From Meghimatium bilineatum (Eukaryota; Mollusca; Gastropoda; Stylommatophora; Philomycidae): 64,000 nucleotides of DNA. The notes below the pieces were generated by a model that did no database searches, was not told the origin of the DNA, and saw only the letters and a program-made list of their open reading frames with translations. The stretch lies in NCBI GenBank assembly GCA_034231615.1, contig CM067318.1, positions 37,419,382 to 37,483,381 on the forward strand, given 5' to 3'. Numbering within the stretch: position 1 is the stretch's first letter; each line of letters starts with the position of its first letter. Below, piece by piece: positions 11,650 through 64,000 of this stretch. The translations under genes and the position numbers were made by a program.

Positions 11650-11992
11650 GCTGAACATTTACGGGTACAATACTAGAATCAGTGGACAAATCACGTGACA
11701 AAAGTCCGCCTTTTAAATTTCATACGCTGTTGCACTATCTCGGAAACTTAAAAAGTTGTAACTTAAAATATCGATCTAACGATTTGCGCGTAATAAACTG
11801 CCATCCACCTCCCACTCAGTGTGCAGCGCGAATATCAAGTGATCAGGGGCTCTCATTGCGCAACGTGTAGAATATTGGATGCGTCAGTATATGCGTCTTT
11901 ATCGGAATTTCGTTCTGTTTAACTATTTTAGCTATTTGTTCCGTAGAAACATGTCCACTGATTCTTGTATTGTACCCATTTACGTATATAAT
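11650..11992. repeat. Possible MITE-like inverted repeat
   Basis: GGGTACAATACTAGAATCAG near 11662 is repeated inverted near 11953-11980 (CACTGATTCTTGTATTGTACCC), about 270 bases apart, flanking unique sequence. No target duplication was recognised. Confidence 0.4.
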
Positions 11993-12960
11993 ACATATTG
12001 TAAGAAGTATAATAATTAAATGATTCATAATAAAATTGATGCTGAAAAACAAGATGGTAAAACCGCGGTCTTGCTACTGGCCCACTTGGAGAAACAAAAA
12101 TTCGTAGCCATTTTCTTGTATTTACTTTTAAAGTTTAATTGGGCTTTCATCAGCCAAATGTTAGCATAATCATGTCACATTAATTGTATAGGAATTGTCC
12201 ATAAATAACGTCAACAATTTTTAACCCTCGCCACCTTGTCAAGAATATAGGGACCATGCCCCTCCAAACTCGCTCAATCATGGCAAAAATGTTAGTAGGG
12301 GAGAGAAACAACATGATTAGTTTTTGTGCTTTTTTCATATTTTTAGAAACTTTGTTTCATATGCGAACAATTTAAATCATGTATGAAATAGGTATTGTTG
12401 ACATTAACTTTTGTAAACTACCCCCCCCCCCACTTCCTCTCTCCTGTAAACAACTGTAAAAATTTTCCAGGCGCCCCTCTCTAATTGCTGACGTAATTTA
12501 TGGACAAGTGCAGAAAAAATGAAAATACGTGAAAATTGGTTAAATAGCGTCAACAAGAACAAGTTTGACACAGCAGACATTGTTTCTAGTAAATAATAAT
12601 GAAACAATTATACGACTTTAATGTCAGTTTTTTAAAAAGAAATACATATCTACACCCCCTCCCACCCCCAACGAAAAATAGACAGCAAGGTATAGAACTA
12701 CTAATGCGTGAATGGGGGTTTGCCATGACTTTGCCATGAGAAACGTTTATGCTAATTAAGTAGTCTTGAAGTTACTACAGAGTCGTTCAAATTCTTATAG
12801 TTTTTTTCCAAGTTAAAGCAAGCTACCAAATGGCTGAACAGACTGCATTTCCTTTAGTTATTGATAAAAGACAAGGCATGGAATACATCGCCGTGCCTCT
12901 TAAGACAATAAAAGTGTATGTTAATTTTCTTAAATAGCCAGCACATGCTAACGCCAATTC
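11993..12960. other. AT-rich stretch without gene
   Basis: No domain recognised. A C-rich run at 12421-12440 and another near 12650-12670 are the only marked features. Confidence 0.4.
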
Positions 12961-12964
12961 ATTT

Positions 12965-13395
12965 CATTCATTAAGTGCCGTCTTTACAACGAAGGTTGGC
13001 TGCAACGGACCTCCAACATCCCCTGTCTCTTGCATTGGTGTTGCACTCTGTTAGACTGTAATATGTCCAACTCGTGATGTTTCCCACTTGTATCTCTGCC
13101 TAACACTTGCTCGCCTCTCATCGACTTTACCCTTAAGTAAGGTCTTCAACAAGGTGCCATGTCTTTTAACATGTCCAAAATACTTTATTTGTTTGATCTT
13201 TACTTTAATATTTTCTTTTCCATACAAAGTGTTGTTTAGTTAGAACCTCTTTGTTTTCTTCTCCTTCAATGATGTTCTCCCTATTCTTCTATATATCCAT
13301 ATCTCAAAGGTATCAATTTTGTCTTCCAGTTGTTTGTTCATTGTTCATGTTTCTGGCCATACAGTAATATAGAGTAGATGTGGCATTTTATAATT
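12965..13395 (-). pseudogene. LINE family A 3' fragment (minus strand)
   Basis: Read on the minus strand the DNA parallels the 22.3-22.7 kb copy: the LEDKIDTFE-like region, a TNKEVLTKH-like region, KVKIKQIKYFGHVKRHGT, then the CTACGTTGGC-like 3' end. It lies head to head with the plus-strand copy at 13545-13950. Confidence 0.65.
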
Positions 13396-13544
13396 CTAAT
13401 TTTTAGCATTTTTAGCTTGTCTGTAATTTGTTAAGACAGTACGCCACCGTTGAGAAAAGCGACCAATACTGGCTCCTTATGGACATTATTTTGTATTTTC
13501 GTATTGCTTATTATTAATCACAAACTAATTAAACAATGAGACTT

Positions 13545-13950
13545 ATAAAATGTTACATCAGCTGAATATTCGTGTACGGATCAAAAACATGCATAATGAA
13601 CAAACAGCTAGAAGATACCATTGATACCTTTGAGATGTGGGTATATAGAAGCATAGGGAGAACTTTGTGGAAAAAGAAGAAAACAAGGAGGTTCTAGCAA
13701 AATTGCTCGTGAAAAACCAACTGTTAAAGGAAATACATATTAAATATTTGTTCGACACATAAAAAAGCATGAAACATTGTTGTTGAAGAGTTTATTTGAA
13801 GGTACGTTTGAGGGGCAGCGTACAATGAGGGGGAAAATGTCAGATGGACACGATACAGTCTAGCAAAGTGCACGAATAAGGCAAGAGACAGAAGATGTTA
13901 GAGGTCCGCTGTAGCTAATCTACTTCGAGGATACAGCACTTGATGATGAC
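13545..13950 (+). pseudogene. LINE family A 3' fragment (plus strand)
   Basis: Reads ACKQLEDTIDTFEMWVYRSI-like sequence and further C-terminal remnants, and ends ACAGCACTTGATGATGACAT, the ATG-repeat tail. Shifts and stops are present. Confidence 0.65.
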
Positions 13951-14054
13951 ATATTTCATATTTATGCTTCGCCGAGAGCTTCTGATTTCTACTAAAATTG
14001 ATGTCAGCACATTTATGCCATCAGCTGAAGCGTTTACCATAATGAAGTAATACT

Positions 14055-14060
14055 TTTAAT
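14055..14060 (-). promoter_or_regulatory. Candidate polyadenylation signal of the FREP-like gene
   Basis: ATTAAA on the minus strand about 60 bases past the stop codon, in AT-rich sequence. It is a common variant of the animal signal; chance occurrence is possible. Confidence 0.35.
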
Positions 14061-14120
14061 GCTAATATATTTCTAAATAACATCTTGTTCAATGATTAAT
14101 ACATTTCTTAATTATTGTTC

Positions 14121-58840
<44,720 letters not shown>

Positions 58841-58867
58841 CTGTACAGAAATGAAGAATTTGCTGAT

Positions 58868-59232
58868 TTATTGTAATATGTGGTAGGATTTATTGTAATG
58901 TGTGGTAGCATCTATTGTAATGTGTGGCAGGATATATTGTAATGTGTGGTAGAATATGTTGTAATATGTGGCAGGATATATTGTAATGTGTGGTAGAATA
59001 TGTTGTAATATGTGGTAAAATATGTTGTGATAAGATCTGTTGTTATGTGTGGTAGCATCTATTGTAATGTGTGGTAGGATATATTGTAATGAGTGGTAGG
59101 ATATATTGTAATGAGTGGTAGGATATATTGTAATGAGTGGTAGGATATATTGTAATGAGTGGTAGGATATATTGTAATGAGTGGTAGGATATATTATGTG
59201 TGGTTGGATATATTGTAATGTGTGGTTGAAAA
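58868..59232. repeat. 22-24-bp tandem repeat, about 15 units, beside exon 2
   Basis: Unit TATTGTAATGWGTGGTAGGATA. The youngest block (59085-59190) is exact; edges are diverged. It begins about 28 bases upstream of the exon 2 acceptor in the direction of transcription. Confidence 0.92.
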
Positions 59233-59694
59233 TGATGTCATCAGTGATCAACAATTGCAATGTTTGAGAGATGATTGATCGTAATGCAATAAACTAATAG
59301 TTTTCTTAAAACTACTCATGTGTATGTTCTGTCATCGTTTTCTGTAAGCTTATGCCTACACATTTTGGGAAACAATTATTCACTTTATGAAATTTTGACA
59401 TGAAATATTACAAAATGTATTTATCATTTCTTCAGTATAATCGTGCTGAACAAAAAATGGCAAAACAAGGTATGTAACTTTTGTTATGCTGTTATGCCTG
59501 CGATGATTCTTCCCAAAAATAGATGTGAATATCTCTTGAGTGTTTCGTGGTATAATTTTTTTTTTTTTTAACATGAAAGTTGATATCTGATAACAAAATT
59601 AAAAAAAAAGCTTGGAACATTGCGTATTATGTATCCCAGAAAGACACATCTGCTTCTATAGATGTAACGTTTTATAATTCTAATTTTCTAGCTT

Positions 59695-60790
59695 CTTCTT
59701 CTTTCTTTTTTCGTTCACTTGAAACATGTCTATATCTGTAATTCTGTCTCCTGAATAAAACTCACTGTCTTTTGTAGTTCATACAGTGTCCCATAGAGCT
59801 TTGATTCCAGTGTTGTTTCCTCTGGCCAATATGTCTGCCTCAGCGTTTCATGCTCAGAACACTCTTGAAGTATATGTTTGGCACTCTGTACTGCCTGTCC
59901 ACGTGTACATATGGCCGTGTTGCCAATCTTGAACTTTGTATACATGTGACTGCGGAGTCGGTTGTGTCCTGTTCTGAGACGTAAAATTATAACTTGTTCT
60001 GATCTGTTCATAATCTGATAGTCATCTTGTGTTGGTGTTTGTGGCTTTCTAATTGACTTGATCAACTGTTTTTTTATGGTAGGTGATTGGTATATCTGGT
60101 TGGTCTTCGGCAGCACCTTCCTTATCCAATTAGTCTGCTTTTTCATTTCCTGGTATTCCACAGTGAGAGGGTATCCACTGCATGGTTACCCGATACTGGT
60201 AAGACAATTCGCTAAGTAATTTTTCAAATCTGTTAGTTTTCCAGACTGGAGAGCTTGAAGCACTGACCTTGCATTTGTCAGGAATACCACAGGCCGTAGG
60301 CCAGAGTTGGAGTTCAGCAGTATTTTAGCTGCCACACTAATTGCCTGGATTTCTACATCATAATTATTGCAGAATTTTCCTGTCGGTGTTCTGATTGTAT
60401 CTCTAGGCTTGTGTGGATATTCTATATATACACCTGCACCTCCATTCCTCACATCATTCTGTGCTGACCCATCTGTGTATACTCTAACCCATATATCTTG
60501 TGGATATTCCTCATCCAGGAAACTGAGGGTGACTGTCATTCGCTGCACACTGTTCTATTCGTCCTCGCTTAGTATTCCTTTCACATGGGTCTGAATGTAT
60601 ATTGGCATTCCATGGCTTTCACTCCACGAGGTTTGTTCTGGTACAGACCTTAAGGGGTTGTCAACTTCAGGTAGGTCTGTAAGTTGTCTACGGAGTCGTT
60701 TAGCTTGATGGATAAAGCTGCTCCTTTTCAGTCGCCCCATTGCTAGATTTTGGAATCTTTCCTTCATTGGATGACTTGGCATACATAATT
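59695..60790 (-). pseudogene. LINE with RNase H domain, 3' part (Jockey/I-like group)
   Basis: Three frames in order: 60555-60782 (RLKRSSFIHQAKRLRRQLTD, linker), 60186-60548 (RVYTDGSAQND, NYDVEIQAIS and VVFLTNARSVLQAL: RNase H blocks, with Asn at the third catalytic site) and 59730-60161 (ILRLRTGHNRLRSHMYTKF, AKHILQECSEHETLRQTYWP: C-terminal zinc-like tail). Between the last two, QWIPSHCGIPGNEKAD is readable. The 3' end carries a GAA-rich tail at 59695-59725. Two or three shifts break it; the reverse transcriptase is missing. Confidence 0.83.
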
Positions 60791-60794
60791 TTCT

Positions 60795-61300
60795 AGCTGT
60801 TTTTTTTAAATGTTCCGGATGTCATTATTTTCCTCATTCAATAGCAGAGCATTGAAATGGGGAAAAGCCGGCACAAAATTCCGGCAGCTACCAAATCTAG
60901 ACAATTTTGGTCGAACAGGGACATTTGGTAACGCCTGGTACTTTAATATACAATCAGCAAACTATGTATCAAATCGGGTGTCGCCTGTCAGCGCTGACCA
61001 ATGAAATGCACGGGGAAATAATCGAAAACAAAAGGCTTGATTCAAATCTGTTGGTAGGTCATCTATTGGCTAAAGTCAGGCATAATGTCACCTCGCGACT
61101 CGAATCAAGTTCCTTTCGATGTTTTATTCAGCTGACTGAACAGCTAAACCTCTCAATAAGTCATCTTGGGGGAAAATAAACCTAGCAAGGCATAGGGATG
61201 TTGTGTGTGGTGAAGAAAATATGAATCAGTTGCGCAGAATGGACAGATGTGTTGTTACCATGAAACATTAAATTTTCTGTTACCCACAGATACGTTTTCG
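60795..61300. other. Unassigned stretch upstream of the FREP-like exons
   Basis: A 90-codon plus frame (60907-61179) has no recognisable domain. No signal-peptide exon was found here. Confidence 0.3.
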
Positions 61301-61310
61301 CCGTCAAACA

Positions 61311-61500
61311 TCACGAATGCAGCGGATGACGTCCAAGTAGTATCCCCCGTAACATGTCATCTTGTTTATCGTACTCCTGATCCACTACCCCACGGAAGTC
61401 AAAGATTACAGTTAACGTGGCTTTGGCATGTTTTTTAGTTGTGTCATAATGGGACATTTCCCGCCAGACCTGGTCACGTGTCCTACCGGAAAAATCCATA
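61311..61500 (-). pseudogene. mariner-like transposase fragment
   Basis: KKHAKATLTVIFDFRGVVDQ is the second catalytic-Asp block of mariner transposases (usually VKVMLTVFFDSRGVVHHE). After a shift, GYYLDVIRCIRD matches the EYYLEVLRRLRD block that follows it in the family. Only about 60 codons remain. Confidence 0.65.
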
Positions 61501-61559
61501 GACTCGGGAAAAGACCGAAACGCCGCCTTGCCCCGCGCGCCATCTTACCCCCGGCTACC

Positions 61560-62100
61560 CTACAATAAAAACACCGGTTTTGACATATTTTAATCCAAAT
61601 TCAACGCAATGTTACACATGTAAATACCGTCAGATAAGGGCATATCTTGTCATATCACTAGCGCCTTCCAACTTTGCCTAGAGTTTGAAACATTATCAGA
61701 CATGTACGGCTTTAGGCTACTGTACGATAACTGGAGCAGACCTACTTTTATTTTCACATCTTCCATGTCACATTCAAGAAGTCATTCGGTGCTGATTTGA
61801 GTTTGAGAAATTTGGTGGGAAATAGATCTGGTTTATCAGCAGGGCTGCCATATTGTATTAGCTTAAGTCACATTCCATAACACGGGCTTTTTTTAAAGTG
61901 TAATATGCATCAGAAAAATGACTTGGTTTATATATGGTTGTTTTGCTTGCTTCTTAAAACAATTCGCTGCACAAAAGTATTATATGACACACTACTTATG
62001 CAAGGTGAAGTGAGATTCATCTATACAAAACAACGCGATGCAAACGACGACAGAGTAAACAAATAAAATCAGGAGAATTTTGAAATTTTGACATTGTAAT
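61560..62100. other. AT-rich stretch, nothing assigned
   Basis: No motif recognised. Confidence 0.3.
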
Positions 62101-62109
62101 GTTATCCAC

Positions 62110-62350
62110 CAAATCCATATATAAGGGAAGGGAAGGGGTTGAGATGTTCAAACACATACCCCCCCCCCCTTCCCTCTTTTTTATGAAATCAGAACATGAC
62201 AGTACTATGAATGAAGTCAAAATGCTTGTAAAACCTCTCACTCTTTGACGATTTTACACAAAATGTCACGCAACAATCTCACAAAAATGAATAAATTATG
62301 CACGAAAATTAGTGTATGATCATTTTTATAGTCATCCCCCAACCCCCTCC
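62110..62350. repeat. Dispersed repeat R4, diverged copy 3
   Basis: GGGAAGGGGTTGAGATGTTC, ACACATACCCCCCCCCC, AATCAGAACATGACAGTACT follow the same order as at 4490 and 5335. Confidence 0.4.
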
Positions 62351-62739
62351 CTTTTCTCCTCCCGAAGGCGTATCTACGACTCTTCCATCAACAGCTGGTT
62401 TTATGTGCATATAAATCTATAAAGACATGAAAAATGAGCTAAATACAAGATCATACAAGTATCACACTGGAAATACAAGCAACAATATTGTATGATAAGA
62501 GTCTTAGATCAAATAATAATGAACTCAAACGCAGTAGAGGTGTGAGCATGAACTGACTTGAGAGGTTTGACTGTGGGATATATGAGCACAAGTTCTTCAA
62601 TTTGTTTAGTTTTTTTCTGAATGTTTTCTTGTATTGTTGAGATATGACAATTTCAATATGGCAACTGATTTTAATGATATGTCTATCACAGCCTACTACT
62701 TGAAGCTGACTGAAGATCGATTCATTGTTTTAACAGAAA

Positions 62740-63070
62740 CTGCCAAGAACTTTCTAACTATATCTTCTTCTTTGTCTGCCTCATGTTCGTCTCCCTGGCA
62801 TCATCCTCTCCATTATGGTCTTCTCTAGGTTGTCATAGCATTTGATGCGGCCAAAATACTGTAGTATTAATGAAAGAATCATGCTTTTTAGCCAGTTTTC
62901 TTGTACATTTATTTTAGCCAGTTTTCTTGTACATTTATTTTAGCCAGTTTTCTTGTACATTTATTTTAGCCAGTTTTCTTGTACATTTATTTTAGCCAGT
63001 TTTCTTGTACATTCATTTTTCTCAGGATGTCTATATTAGTGATCTTTTTATCCACGGTATTCTGAAGATT
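62740..63070 (-). pseudogene. LINE C-terminal fragment holding a 27-bp minisatellite
   Basis: The minus strand reads LKSMILSLILQYFGRIKCYD, NLEKTIMERMMPGRR and GRQRR, a reverse transcriptase ORF end. At 62886-63020 five copies of TTTTAGCCAGTTTTCTTGTACATTTAT expand part of it. Confidence 0.6.
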
Positions 63071-63364
63071 TTATTTTTGTAACATTTTGTTTCAATTGAT
63101 GCTATTTTATTTTTCACTTTGTTGCAGATTGTCCATTATTCTCAACCATATATTGCCACTGAGAATATACAAGATCTTAGAAATTGTTGTTTTGCAGCAG
63201 TTCATTCATGAGTTTTTCATTTATATCAGTTTCTTTGATGCTATGATCAACCTCTTTCTGATTTCTTCATAGCAATCACCGTTACTATTAGATTTCTTCA
63301 TAGCAATCACAGTTACTATTGATAAGAGAACCAAGGTATTCAAAACTGTTGACTCTTTCTATCA

Positions 63365-63535
63365 TTAACAGACCAATTTGCATAATCTCTCACACCACAC
63401 ACCTGTCACTAACAGACAATTCGTATAATCTCTCACACCACACATCTGTCACTAACAGGATAGCTCATATAATCTATAACACGACACACCTGTCACTAAC
63501 AGAAAATTCGTATAATATCTCAAACCACACATCTT
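63365..63535. repeat. About 44-bp imperfect tandem repeat, four units
   Basis: Phrases CTGTCACTAACAG and ATAATCTCTCACACCACACA alternate. Confidence 0.7.
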
Positions 63536-63639
63536 TTGGTTGCTAATCCATTCTCTGTCAGTGCTTACTTAGTTTTGTCAATGTATATTCAATGTTTTAG
63601 AGATTCTACACACATTCCAGACGTTATCTTTCTATCTAT

Positions 63640-63800
63640 CTATACGCTGTGGCCCTTGTTTACCTTTGCATTGCGGCGTCAGGGATGGAAGAGTTCTCTG
63701 GAGATGGCCTTCTTGTGTGCTGTTTGTAAGCTTGTTCCTGTGGCTTCTTTGATTTCTGTGATACATCTTTTACATGGTCTGCCTCTTGCTTTATAACTGT
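63640..63800 (-). pseudogene. LINE ORF end fragment
   Basis: Minus strand: KARGRPCKRCITEIKEATGT, SLQTAHKKAI, the RGRP-x-KRW-type end of a reverse transcriptase ORF. Confidence 0.6.
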
Positions 63801-63807
63801 TATCTTT

Positions 63808-63990
63808 GTCAGTGTTTATTTACTTCGTTTGGGTGCTCATTCACTCAGTGTTTATTTACTCAATGCTCATTCATTCAGTGTTTATTTACTCAATGCTCAT
63901 TCATTCAGTGTTTATTTACTCAATGCTCATTCATTCAGTGTTTATTTACTCAATGCTCATTAATTCAGTGTTTATTTACTCAGTGCCTAT
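63808..63990. repeat. 30-bp tandem repeat at the window edge
   Basis: Unit CTCATTCATTCAGTGTTTATTTACTCAATG, five to six copies; may continue beyond the window. Confidence 0.9.
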
Positions 63991-64000
63991 TCAGAGTTGA

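Noticed and set aside
62017-62241. Minus-strand MRGFTSILTSFIVLSCS as the missing signal-peptide exon
   Set aside because: It is hydrophobic at the start, but it lies in a diverged copy of repeat R4, and no donor with the needed phase follows at a suitable place.

Overview
The window looks like nuclear DNA of a gastropod mollusc, most likely a heterobranch snail or sea slug. It is AT-rich and crowded with decayed LINEs, SINE-like repeats and minisatellites. Its only convincing host gene is a fibrinogen-related (FREP-type) lectin gene, which joins an immunoglobulin domain, a coiled coil and a fibrinogen domain. That architecture is best known from gastropod immunity. The species assignment is inference from domain architecture and repeat style.

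The host gene lies on the minus strand and spans about 58840 down to 14121 in ten visible exons: 58731-58840, 57221-57355, 52611-52749, 51185-51268, 31429-31485, 27410-27534, 24395-24491, 21866-22024, 20076-20133 and 14121-14301. All splice sites are GT-AG. All reading phases agree from exon to exon and give 381 residues after a first exon that I did not find. Order: Ig domain, short coiled coil, fibrinogen C-terminal domain, stop. The introns (1.3 to 19.7 kb) hold everything else.

Region by region. 1-14 kb, downstream of the gene: RNase H and reverse transcriptase remnants of several LINE families, tRNA-like SINE heads and a GAA-tailed dispersed repeat (R1). 14.9-18.2 kb: two large satellites, a 32-bp unit with a 445-bp higher-order period and a 40-bp unit that grew inside an R1 copy. 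20-31 kb: exons among LINE fragments and a 60-bp array that repeats a splice-acceptor-like sequence. 32.6-45.6 kb: a 13-kb, almost perfectly palindromic mobile element with AG...CT ends and a 6-bp target duplication, inserted just beyond a small LINE insertion. One arm is broken by a 100-N assembly gap. 45.6-51 kb: LINE pieces, one with a five-fold in-frame 69-bp repeat and one holding a 1158-bp retro-insert. 51.4-59.2 kb: exons separated by minisatellites. 59.7-64 kb: an RNase H-bearing LINE, a mariner fragment, further LINE tails and short tandem arrays.

The observations most worth following are the palindromic element, which carries small mirrored reading frames I cannot assign, and the array of acceptor-like sequences next to a real fibrinogen exon. 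Most other open frames are remains of transposons or readings through tandem repeats.
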